Below, piece after piece: positions 54,213 through 63,094 of a DNA stretch of 64,000 nucleotides. Source of the stretch: Paraniabella defluvii (GTDB lineage: Bacteria; Bacteroidota; Bacteroidia; Chitinophagales; Chitinophagaceae); NCBI GenBank assembly GCA_019316985.1, contig CP079215.1:3968001-4032000 (forward strand). Direction: 5' to 3'. A model generated the notes under the pieces. It did not search any database, was not told where the DNA came from, and saw only the letters and a program-made list of their open reading frames with translations. A program made the position numbers and the translations under genes. The first letter of the stretch is position 1; each line of letters opens with the position of its first letter.

Positions 54213-55842
54213 ATGAGAATATTGATTGTTGCTATTATTGCAATTAGTTTCATTTCCTGTAAGAAAGACCCTGTTACACCCAAGCCTGATCCTGACCCAA
54301 CTCCGAACCCACCCGTTAATGATACGAGATCTTATCAGCAGCGATTATCGGATTCATTGTTTAAGCTGGCTCAGCAGGTATATTACTGGAACACTCAAAT
54401 TCCAGACAGTGCGAGTTTTAAACCTCTTGGGTATGCCAATTCGGATACCCTGAACGGGTTGAATGCGGAATTGCTGGCCATTACCAGAACCAATACTTTC
54501 GAGGGCACAGGTACTTCAGCCAAGTATTCGTATCTCGTAAAAACCTCTGATTTGTATGACGGTGGAAGCATTGCTAATGCCATAACCGACCAGGGTAAAG
54601 TGGGAGAAATGAAAATGACCCTGGATGGTAAAGAGAACGACCTGGGCTTTACGCTGGGTATTGTGCCCGTATATTATTCAGCAGTAAATACCGTAGATAG
54701 CATCCCTTATATAAAGCGTGACAGTTCGGTAGTATATGTACGGAAAGTAACCAATGGCTCTCCTGCCTATAAAGCCGGTTTGCGGCGCGGCGACGTAGTA
54801 GCGAATGCAGAGTTGGATTATGGTAAATATGGAGCTACTCCGTTGAACAATTTGCTTAACGGAAGTTCGGCTAAACTTATTGTTTATAAAACGAAAACTA
54901 AAACAAGAGACACTTTAGCCACTTTTACCAAGGCAGTATATACATTCAATCCTGTTTTGAAGGACACAGTGGTGACAGTGGCAGGCAAAAAAATAGCCTA
55001 TATGGCCTATGAATCTTTCACAACCGGCACCAACTCGCAGCCTGCATTGGATGCCTCCTTCAGTAAATTTTCGGGTGCCACAGATATAGTAGTTGATTTG
55101 AGGCATAACGGGGGCGGATATGTGGATGTAGCAAAGTATCTCATTAATCTGCTTGCGCCCCAGTCTGCACAGGGTAAGATGGCGTTTGCAGAATATTATA
55201 CAGCAACCATGGTGAACAAGCAGGCTACATTATTGAAAACACAGCCGGTTTATTTAAACAATGTTCGCCAAAACTATAGCTATTATGATATAGATTATTC
55301 AGTTTCGGAAAATACAACTAACGTAAATAAGGGGAAGTTTCAACAGCTCCAACAATATTCCTACCATTTACTTTATAGTAAGTAAAAGCACGGCATCGGC
55401 TTCAGAGCTTGTTATTAATAGCTTAAAACCCTATTATAATGTTGTATTAATTGGCGCAGCTTTCTCCGATAATGGCACCCTGACCTACGGTAAGCCCATA
55501 GGTTTTTTTGAGCTAAGACTGGGGAAATACAGTGTATTCCTTTCCAGTTTTGAAACGAAAAATGCACAGGGTACCGGCGGCTATTTTACGGGAATGTCCA
55601 CTAACTACCAGGCGTTTGACGACGTAAGGTTTGATTTTGGCGACCCCAACGAAATTTGTTTCCTCAGGGCTATAAGGCTGATAACGGGCCTATCCACTTA
55701 TCTTCCCGGTTCAACTTCAGCTTCGGCTTCAACCTCAACAGTAGGGAGATCTGTATACAGCAGCACCCCACAAAATATGACAGGTACAGCAATAGGCGAT
55801 GTGAGTAGTGTTTCAGGTATGATTGCCACACCTCAGAAATAA
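54213..55842 (+). CDS. S41-family C-terminal processing peptidase-like lipoprotein, frameshifted
   Basis: About 543 residues with lipobox Cys in ISFISCKKDP followed by a Pro-rich linker. PDZ-like segment (VRKVTNGSPAYKAGLRRGDV) and peptidase core (DIVVDLRHNGGGYVDVAKY) with nucleophile Ser in SKSTASASELVIN, after repair near 55370. Other breaks near 55470 and 55660. Envelope lipoprotease of unknown target, common in Bacteroidota. Confidence 0.87.
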
Positions 55843-55901
55843 AGAGGCTATCCGGCCTTTAGCTCAAATGTTGTTTTCTCTACTTTTTTTTTGGCTACTG
55901 T

Positions 55902-56036
55902 CTATTTTGGGGTCTTTGGTATTTCTCTCAGGTAAAGCTTTGTTGGCCGGCTGTTGTGTCGGCTTTTAGACGAACAGCAGCCTGTAAGGCAAAGGGTTAA
56001 TAGGAAGCCGCTAATTATATGAGAAAAGCGATTCAT
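55902..56036 (-). CDS. tiny lipoprotein
   Basis: 44 residues: MNRFSHIISGFLLTLCLTGC with a lipobox Cys, then CSSKSRHNSRPTKLY. If one A is missing in the A4 run before the stop it would extend to 55864. Its ATG overlaps the stop of the gene on its 5' side (ATGA), suggesting coupled translation. Function unknown. Confidence 0.6.
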   Translation of the reverse strand: MNRFSHIISGFLLTLCLTGCCSSKSRHNSRPTKLYLREIPKTPK

Positions 56037-56257
56037 GGTTTATATTTTTTTGCCGTGTTGAACAGTGTTGCTTTCCTGAACAACCACCGGGTGAGCTGAG
56101 TCTGTTTTTTTAATCTTGACCGTTTTGCGCCATTCATATTCGGATCTGTGAGTTCTCTTTGTTTGATATAATCTTTAGCTTTCTGTAAACTGTCGGTTTG
56201 CGCATTTACTGCAACACTCAGAAAAACGGAAACCAATATGGAGAAAATTTTCATCAT
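56033..56257 (-). CDS. small secreted protein, unknown
   Basis: 74 residues with signal peptide MMKIFSILVSVFLSVAVNAQ. The C-terminal half is Arg/Lys-rich (RLKKQTQLTRWLFRKAT). An alternative reading after the A6 run (KKTDSAHPVVVQESNT) also looks natural, so the end is uncertain; the ATGA overlap with the next lipoprotein favours the reading given. Confidence 0.55.
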   Translation of the reverse strand: MMKIFSILVSVFLSVAVNAQTDSLQKAKDYIKQRELTDPNMNGAKRSRLKKQTQLTRWLFRKATLFNTAKKYKP

Positions 56258-56303
56258 CCTTGTCTTTTATTATAGATGATTGAAACTGCCAAAAGGTTTG
56301 CAG

Positions 56304-57474
56304 CTATACATCTACCGATACCGCCAGCCAGGCCATCATACCCATACCGGTTTCTATGGCATTTTCGTTAATATCGAAATGAGGGGTATGCACATTCCTG
56401 ATATTTTCAGGATCGCTCATGACACCCAGGCGATAAAAACAACCTGGTATTTTTTGCGTATAATAGCCAAAATCTTCTGCCCCCATTCTTATTTCCGTTT
56501 CCTCCACATGATCGGCACCTAAGAAAGCAATTGCCTTTTGTTTGGCTTCTGTTGTTAAAGCTTCATTATTAAATACATTAGGATATCCCACATCAATGTG
56601 CAGGTCCAGTTCGCCGCCCATAGCAGCAACCAGGTTGTAAGAAATGGTTCTGATCAGCTCATGCGCTTCAAACCGCCAGTCCTCATCCATGGCCCTGAAA
56701 GTTCCCATCAACTTTACTTCTCCCGGAATAACATTGGTTGTAGTGCCCGCGTTGAACGCGGTAATGGATAACACCGAAGGATATAGCGGGTTTTTCCGGC
56801 GGCTGATCACCTGTTGTAATGCAATCACCAGGTGCGACGCAATCAGGATCGGGTCAACAGCCGACTGTGGTGCTGCAGCGTGCCCGCCCTTACCCTTAAC
56901 TGTAAAGTATAGTTCGTCTGCACTGGCCATCACTTTTCCGGCCCTGAAACTTACTTTGCCGGTAGGCAACGCAGGGTGTACATGCAGACCAAATATTGCA
57001 TCAGGCTTAGGGTGTTCCAATACGCCTTCATTAATCAGCAAACTGGCTCCCCGGGTTTTTTCCTCTCCCGGCTGAAAGATCAGTTTTACAGTTCCTTCCC
57101 ATTCATCCTTTAACTCGCTTAATATTTTTGCAGCTCCCAGGAGACAGGTGGTATGTACATCATGACCGCAGGCATGCATAACGCCTTCATTTAACGATTT
57201 ATAGGGAACCTCGTTTGCCTCCAATATAGGCAGCGCGTCCATATCGGCCCGTAATGCAATTATTTTCTTATCCGGGTTTTTCCTTTGATCAACCCAATAA
57301 CACCGGTTTGAGCTTTTGTTTCAAAGGGATATTTAATGCAGCTAATTGCTCCTTTACGAATGCAGCAGTTTTGAACTCCTGGTAACTCAGTTCAGGGTTT
57401 GCATGCAAGTGGCGTCTTACCTGTATAAAGTCAGGCGCATATTGCTTTGCCAGCGATTGTATTTTTTCAACCAT
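56304..57474 (-). CDS. M20-family amidohydrolase, frameshifted
   Basis: About 389 residues, start ATG 57474 ([20 protein letters not shown]). [42 protein letters not shown] and [16 protein letters not shown] give the metal ligands and catalytic Glu of N-acyl-amino-acid/hippurate hydrolases. The break near 57290 separates the first 60 residues. Specific substrate unknown. Confidence 0.9.
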
Positions 57475-57754
57475 TTGGCAAACGTACATAAAAATTTAAT
57501 GTTTGTTTAATATAGCTTCATTTCCAAAGCCTGAAGCATAGCCGGTACGGATAAAGGCAATCTGACGCTGTTGCAGTAAAAAGGGTTTATAATATTGAAA
57601 TGACAAAGAAGAACGGTCATTAATAATGAAGTACGCGGCTGGCCCTGTCGTCGCATATTTTTGTTGACTCATGATATGAATGCTATCTGTACAACAAACA
57701 GGGATTGTAACGGGTTGTTGGCAGGGTCGTGCCTGCCTGTAGTATGGAGCGTAT

Positions 57755-58185
57755 TTAGTCCTGCTGGTCGGCTTCTTCGGGTTTTACTTCTACAATATCA
57801 TTCATTATAAAAATATTACCGGGAAACATGGATGCCATTCGTTTTTGATAGGCCTGGGCGTCGTTCCTTGAGGTGAAATTACCTGCCTTCACTTTATAGT
57901 AGGGTGATTGATACCACATATAAGCTTTTAGCTCCGGAAAGTTGGTTAACACTTTGGTACGTGCTGCCAGTGCCTCGTTCCGGTTATTACTGCTCACTAC
58001 CAGTAATCTATAGCCCCTGGCGGTTCTGCGCTTTGATGTATTGCGGGTTGACAGGTCATTGGCCTCTGCCTGTTTCTTAAGCAGGATGTCGATACGCGGA
58101 TCTTTATACACATTTACAGTTCCAGTTGTTTGGGCAAACAACCCGGTAGTTAAAAAAACAGGGATACGAATAAAAGAGTTTTCAT
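57755..58185 (-). CDS. SPOR-domain secreted protein, frameshifted
   Basis: About 143 residues. With one T added to the run at plus 58152-58158 the start is MKTLLFVSLFFLTTGLFAQT. C-terminal SPOR domain (GYRLLVVSSNNRNEALAART, YKVKAGNFTSRNDAQAYQKR) binds denuded peptidoglycan, so a division or envelope role is likely. Confidence 0.82.
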
Positions 58186-58293
58186 TACTGATTCTATTTA
58201 TTTTCCTTAGATTAGTTTTTTCAATAAAACGTTGCCCACAAAATTAGTATAACTTGTTTTAAGTTCGGCTATAAAAGCTAAAACTATCAGTTT

Positions 58294-58532
58294 ATGAACG
58301 ATACTACCGAAACAATAGGATACCTGGCCACCGTCCTTCTGGTTATTTCTTTTTGCCCCGGAACGTAAAGTATATAAGAAGTATTAATTTTTTTGCCTGC
58401 ATTGCGTTTGTTATTTACGGTGTGCTGTTAGGGCTCAAATGGCCCATTATCATCAGTAACGGGTTAATTGCCCTGATCCAGCTGTATCATTTGATTTTTA
58501 ACAAGAAAAGTAAGGAGCAACAACAGGTGTAA
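58294..58532 (+). CDS. small membrane protein (YgjV-like), frameshifted
   Basis: About 79 residues after one T is restored at 58350-58354: MNDTTETIGYLATVLLVISF, LPRNVKYIRSINFFACIAFV, then GVLLGLKWPIIISNGLIALI. Two or three membrane helices. Each fragment is too short to be noticed alone. Function unknown. Confidence 0.65.
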
Positions 58533-58565
58533 GTTTACAAGTTACTATTTTTGTTGCTTTACAGC

Positions 58566-59573
58566 ATGCAGCATCCATTGGTAGCAATAGTTATTTTAAA
58601 CTGGAATGGTAAAAAATACCTGGAAGAATTTCTTCCTTACCTGGTGTTGTCTACCTATGCTCATTACCAGATCATTGTTGCCGATAATCATTCCACTGAT
58701 GATTCTGTGGCTTTTCTGCGGCGTGCCTACCCGCAGATCAGGATTATTCAGCTTGCAGAAAACTATGGGTTTGCCAGGGGTATAATCTCGCCCTCCAACA
58801 GGTTGAAGCCGATTATTATTTATTGCTCAACTCCGACGTAAAGGTTACACCCGGCTGGATAGAGCCTATGATAGATCTCCTTGAAAAAGACAGGCAAATT
58901 GCCGCATGTCAGCCTAAACTATTGTCTTATCACCATCCCCGCTTTTTTGAGTATGCAGGTGCTGCCGGCGGATGGCTCGACCACTACGGCTATCCGTTTG
59001 CTATGGGACGTGTATTTGATGTTTCGGAGGAAGACCAGGGGCAGTATGATAACAGTGTACCTGTTTTTTGGGCAACAGGGGCCGCCCTGTTTATAAGAGC
59101 GCCTATATTTCATGAAGCGGGTGGATTTGACAATTATTTCTTTGCGCACCAGGAAGAAATTGATCTTTGCTGGCGCATACAGTTGCTGGGATATACTATT
59201 TACAGTTGCCCGGCCGCCGTTGTTTACCATGTTGGCGGCGGCACATTGCCCAAGGAAACTCATTGAAGACCTACTTGAATTTTCGCAATAACAATATCAT
59301 GATATATAAAAATATGCATGGTTTTCGAAAAGTATATGTACTGATAGCGCGGGGTTTTTTAGACGCGGTATCGGCATTTAAAAGTTTATTAAAAGGTGAT
59401 GGGGCTACTTTATAGCGGTATTCAGCGCCCATCTTTCTTTTGCCAAATGGGTATTGCTGGATCAGAAAAAAAGTGTTTTTCCTAAAAACAGAGCCGCCCG
59501 GCTTAATGGTTATCTCCGTAAATGTGTTGCCTGGGCTCATTTTGCGAAGGAAAGAATAAGTTTTCAGACATAG
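58566..59573 (+). CDS. GT2-family glycosyltransferase, frameshifted
   Basis: About 337 residues. GT-A fold: VAIVILNWNGKKYLEEFLP, VADNHSTDDSV, LLLNSDVKVTPGWIEPM with the DxD-like metal site, and FAHQEEIDLCWRIQLLGYTI. C-terminal membrane-associated part. Breaks near 58785, 59262 and 59415. Likely adds sugar to a surface polysaccharide; sugar not known. Confidence 0.88.
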
Positions 59574-59615
59574 TAAAAGACAATTACTATCGTCGTTAAA
59601 AAATGGATTAATTGC

Positions 59616-59647
59616 TTGCTTATTTAAGGTTGTTTCCTTTATTTTTG
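59616..59647 (+). promoter_or_regulatory. Bacteroidota-type promoter
   Basis: TTG (59616-59618), 21 bases, TATTTTTG (59640-59647), upstream of the small membrane gene at 59668. Confidence 0.6.
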
Positions 59648-59667
59648 CATCACAATATTATTATTAC

Positions 59668-59906
59668 ATGGAACCATTTGATGTAGAAAAGCTAAAAGAA
59701 CAGGAATATCAGGAGAGCTTACAGAATTATGAAAAGAAGGACTTTGGCCAAAGCTGGGTTAGGGCTTCTGCCTATATCTTTATTTAAGTATTGCCTGCTT
59801 TTTTTTGATGACATGGGGTGGTTGCTATAGATTGTATACAAAGAGGTTTGAAAAGCCTAAAGTGCACATTCAGGAGAGCACGTTGTATACTCCGAAATAC
59901 AAATAA
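59668..59906 (+). CDS. small single-helix membrane protein, frameshifted
   Basis: About 79 residues when one T is restored at 59783-59785: MEPFDVEKLKEQEYQESLQN, then ASAYIFILSIACFFLMTWGG and a basic tail ending TLYTPKYK. One membrane helix in the middle. Unknown role. Confidence 0.6.
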
Positions 59907-59921
59907 TTTTTGAAAATTATT

Positions 59922-59951
59922 TTGTTATTTAAATCAGATCTCTTATTTTTG
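59922..59951 (+). promoter_or_regulatory. Bacteroidota-type promoter for the tRNA genes
   Basis: TTG (59922-59924), exactly 19 bases, TATTTTTG (59944-59951), 48 bases before tRNA-Gly. Confidence 0.8.
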
Positions 59952-59998
59952 CATCCCGTTACGAAATACAGTAACACAAAAACAAAAGTTCTTTATAA

Positions 59999-60071
<73 letters not shown>

Positions 60072-60080
60072 CCGAAAAGT

Positions 60081-60104
60081 CCTCTCGAAAGAGAGGGCTT
60101 TTTT
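60081..60104 (+). terminator. terminator after tRNA-Gly
   Basis: CCTCTC-GAAA-GAGAGG hairpin with T6 (60099-60104), sitting between the two tRNA genes. Confidence 0.75.
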
Positions 60105-60118
60105 GACGAGTTCCGTCA

Positions 60119-60202
60119 GCCCTGGTGGTGGAATTGGTAGACACGCAGGACTTAAAATCCTGTGGGCAGCAATGCTCGTGCGGGTTCAAGTCCGCCTGGG
60201 CA
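60119..60202 (+). tRNA. tRNA-Leu (TAA), 3' half with two apparent missing C bases
   Basis: Anticodon stem CAGGA/TCCTG with loop CTTAAAA (anticodon TAA) and a Leu-type long variable arm. After TTCAAGT the sequence is CCGCCTGGGCA; a normal T-stem and acceptor need CCCGC then CCTGGGC, so two C bases appear lost from C runs, like the protein frameshifts. Even after repair one T-T mismatch stays in the acceptor (GCCCTGG against CCTGGGC). This 3' end may come from the adjacent integrated element. Confidence 0.85.
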
Positions 60203-60205
60203 TTT

Positions 60206-60241
60206 AAAAGCCTTGTAATCATTTGATTTACAAGGCTTTTT
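60206..60241. terminator. bidirectional terminator after tRNA-Leu
   Basis: AAAAGCCTTGTAA (60206-60218) pairs perfectly with TTACAAGGCTTTT (60228-60240), T5. Confidence 0.85.
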
Positions 60242-60250
60242 ATTTGGTCT

Positions 60251-60335
60251 GTGTCGCATTTTGACACCTTTTTTTTTCGCTTTTTGCCTCATTTTTTGAC
60301 ACTCAAATGACACTCAAAAATGGGTAAAATGACAC
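60251..60335. repeat. cluster of TGACAC direct repeats next to tRNA-Leu
   Basis: TGACAC occurs at 60262, 60297, 60308 and 60330, and its inverse GTGTC at 60251-60255. The repeats lie between the tRNA-Leu terminator and the integrase, where integrase or excisionase arm sites are expected. Confidence 0.5.
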
Positions 60336-60732
60336 ACGAGCTTAACTGCTCATCCTGGAGCGAAATCTCATTTCAGGCTCCGAATTGCAACCATCTTACA
60401 ACAAAAGAAAATTACCGGCACATCCCGGATTTGAAATGCGCATGGCCAGCATGCAATTCTAGTAATGGTGTTGTAAGCACTTTTTTCATTGTAACCACAT
60501 CATATTGTGACGTGGTTGGAATTGTTGGCAAACTGTCACTGACAACTTATGCTGCTTATCAGTGGACAATAGATTTTAGCAAGACTTTAATCGGGTTTCT
60601 TTTTCACGCTTTTTCCCAGATATTATCGACTTTCAAAAATGTGGTTTTCTTGACTGTCGACACAAGCATGTCAGTTGGCATTGAGGCACACGAATTGAGC
60701 CTGTATTCTTTCACCTTTAAATCTTTGGTGAT
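60336..60732. other. gap between repeats and integrase, no gene called
   Basis: An open frame (60320-60736, 138 residues) exists but its content (many Ser, Cys, Thr, His, no recognised fold) looks non-coding. No other gene or structure is seen. Confidence 0.4.
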
Positions 60733-61839
60733 ATGAACATTATTGAAAGACTTAATAAAAAGGGAGACAAGATTACCTTTTATTACGATTACGGGCGGGG
60801 TAAGGGGCAGAGGCCTTCTACCGGTGTTTTTATGTACGCCAATCCAAAGACACCATTGGAAAAGAGGCATAATAAAGAAGCTTTAGCGATCATTAAGGTG
60901 AAGCAAGCCGAAACTATAATCGAACACCAGGCGATCGGTACGGGCTATATACCTACCCATAAATTCAAAGAGAATTTTCTGGAATACTTTGAAGAATTCG
61001 TAAAAAACAACAAACGGGAGGGCAATCGCCATTTAGGGGTCACTAAAAACTTTAAACTCTTTATCAAAAAGGATATCGTTCATCCAATGGAGATTAACGA
61101 AAATCTCTGTATTAGCTTTCGCCGGTATTTGCTTGATCGTTTTAACGGAGAAACACCGGCTGATTATTTTTCTGAATTTAAAAGAGTTCTGAAGGCGGCT
61201 ACTGCTGATCATTACTATAGGTCTAATCCTTCTGAAAATGTCGCCGCTAAGAAAAATCCTTCCACCGAGCTTAAAGATTTTTTAGAGGCGGACGAGTTCC
61301 TAGAGCTGGTGTATACACCTTGCCCAGATGAGCAAGTTGGCCTTGGGATGACATTTGCCTGCTATTCAGGATTACGCTGGGTGGATGTAGAACAAATGAT
61401 GTGGTCAGATCTAAAGGGAAACAAATTGACTACTCGCATCATCCAAGCAAAGACGGGTCAACCAGTTGTGTTAACTCTACATCCTGTAGCATTAGCCATC
61501 ATTAGGAAGAACTTTGAAATTACCTATAGGGAAGATCGGGATCAGCCAATCTTCTGCCTTCCGTCAAGAAGAACTGTTGGTATAGTTATGGACAAATGGG
61601 TTGCCCGAACTTCAATAGAGAAAAAAATTAGACCGTCAAGTGCTCGATTGACTTTTGCCATTCTGTTGAAAGATAAAAACGTGGATGACCCGACGCTCGC
61701 CTCTTTGATGGGGCACACGACGACGGAGCAGGTTCAAAAGATATATAAGCGCCATCGTCCTAAAAATGAAGAGGCAACTATCGCCTTGCTTCCATCTAAA
61801 GAAAGGCTCCCATATTTTATCCAAGACCATTCAAATTAG
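60733..61839 (+). CDS. tyrosine recombinase/integrase with altered box II
   Basis: Intact 368-residue integrase with a SAM-like arm-binding part (about 75-180) and catalytic domain from about 190. Catalytic positions: R215 in CYSGLRWVDV, K240 in IIQAKTGQ, R305 in SSARLTFAIL, H328 in LMGHTTTEQ and Y338 in QKIYKRH. The first box-II His, normally in HSARHTF, is Ser302 here (SSARLTF) and the second His of that motif is Leu306. Sits downstream of tRNA-Leu, so that tRNA's 3' end is the likely attachment site. Box-II His is replaced in some active recombinases, so inactivity is not proven. Confidence 0.92.
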   Translation: MNIIERLNKKGDKITFYYDYGRGKGQRPSTGVFMYANPKTPLEKRHNKEALAIIKVKQAETIIEHQAIGTGYIPTHKFKENFLEYFEEFVKNNKREGNRHLGVTKNFKLFIKKDIVHPMEINENLCISFRRYLLDRFNGETPADYFSEFKRVLKAATADHYYRSNPSENVAAKKNPSTELKDFLEADEFLELVYTPCPDEQVGLGMTFACYSGLRWVDVEQMMWSDLKGNKLTTRIIQAKTGQPVVLTLHPVALAIIRKNFEITYREDRDQPIFCLPSRRTVGIVMDKWVARTSIEKKIRPSSARLTFAILLKDKNVDDPTLASLMGHTTTEQVQKIYKRHRPKNEEATIALLPSKERLPYFIQDHSN

Positions 61840-61842
61840 ATC

Positions 61843-61879
61843 AAGAAGCCGCCTCAGGTTGCATACGAGGCGGCTTCTT
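61843..61879. terminator. bidirectional terminator after the integrase
   Basis: AAGAAGCCGCCTC (61843-61855) pairs with GAGGCGGCTTCTT (61867-61879), between convergent integrase and HTH genes. Confidence 0.85.
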
Positions 61880-61906
61880 TAATTTTCCAAAAGTGAGGGC
61901 GTTCGA

Positions 61907-62141
61907 CTATTTAACCTTGTTGTATCCGGATGGTTTCTCAATCACGCCTTCCATCATCTTATCCAAATCTTCCTTTTTAAAGTATCCAGTCGAGCTTTTA
62001 AACACCAGGTGCTCTTCACATTTCTTGGCAAATTGAGTCCGCCCCCAGGTTACAGTATATCAACGCCTCTTCGGGTTTCAAGAAAGGCTTGAAACAAATT
62101 GATATTGCCTTGATGGCTACGAGATTTTCATTCTTTATCAT
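61907..62141 (-). CDS. excisionase-like small HTH protein, hidden by one extra G
   Basis: ATG 62141 gives MIKNENLVAIKAISICFKPF, and after removing one base from the G5 run the frame continues NLGRTQFAKKCEEHLVFKSS, then TGYFKKEDLDKMMEG to the stop at 61907. The span, 235 bases, is 78 codons plus one, exactly the extra G. The pattern (PEEALIYCNLGRTQF, FKSSTGYFKKEDLD) resembles HTH_17/excisionase-type winged helix proteins. Its place beside the integrase supports a role in excision or in control of the element. Confidence 0.6.
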
Positions 62142-62490
62142 CGTGAAGTAGAATTTTAATGTGTACAGTGCCGCATTAACGCTGGCGAAAAATATATGCC
62201 GCAGTTAAGGTATATATATACTACACGTTCGTTCTCTTCAGGGCATTTTTATTGCATCACTTGGATGCGATTGTCCGCCTAACTAAGTGTCAAAGTGGAG
62301 TTTCTGCTCTCGAGCCAGTACAGGAAAATTATCTAACCGAATAGTGCAAGACTTTGCTCTTTTTGTGAGCTAATAGGTAGATTATTAGTGATTTTTTGTA
62401 ATATGATTTAAAACGCTAATTTAAATCGTTGCAGGACGTTTTTGGACACGCTCATTAAAGGCGCTAATGGCATGTAGGTAGAATACGTTT
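62142..62490. other. intergenic stretch inside the element, no gene found
   Basis: AT-rich, with no supported frame on either strand and no clear repeat. Confidence 0.4.
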
Positions 62491-62933
62491 TCAGGTAATG
62501 CCTTTTCTTATCCTGCTTAGGGACGATTGAGTAATGCCTAGGTAAGATGCCAGATAGGAAAGTGGGATGCGATTGACCAATTGCGGATATGTTTCCATAA
62601 ATGCCAAATAGCGGGTGGTAGCATCTTCAGAAACAAGGGGCTGCGCCTTTCTATTTTTTGGATCAAAGTTTTTTTGGTTATCTTATTTATTATACTGTCC
62701 CAACCTATTATGGTATCGGAAATGTCCTCCCAATCACGCTTGGAAAAAATAATGAGTTTACAGTTTGTAACGGCCTGCACATATCCTGAGGAAGGAATCT
62801 TGTTGTCAAAACTGTCCAGATCTACGACAAAATTATTTTCATCGATGAAATATTTCGTAACGTCGTTGCCCTTGTTGTCGTAGGCATTCTTTACAGTGTC
62901 GGCTAAATACGCGGAAGAACGTCTCAGCGCTAT
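62491..62933 (-). pseudogene. Crp/Fnr-family regulator remnant
   Basis: Reads GNDVTKYFIDENNFVVDLDS and VQAVTNCKLIIFSKRDWEDI of a cyclic-nucleotide-binding domain, then IERRSPLVSEDATTRYLAFM and a C-terminal HTH YLASYLGITQSSLSRIRKGI ending at 62491. One C is missing at plus 62637-62640. The N-terminal part before about TVKNAYDNKG is short, stops in frame at 62934-62936 and seems to have lost about ten core residues, so the gene looks decayed rather than merely miscalled. Confidence 0.65.
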
Positions 62934-63094
62934 CTAACAATGCCGGTTCAATGTGCTTTTATCAAATTGTAAAATGACTGTTGTTTTGCTTGACTACTGT
63001 TTATACTATATAAGATAGCAGGTTTTTGTGGGTAGGCTGGCCGTGATTTTATGTTATGGAAATTTGTATATTTATGTATAAAAGCCCAAACACC

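Noticed and set aside
60320..60736. 138-residue open frame ahead of the integrase
   Set aside because: Composition is not protein-like and it overlaps the integrase start by four bases; left uncalled.
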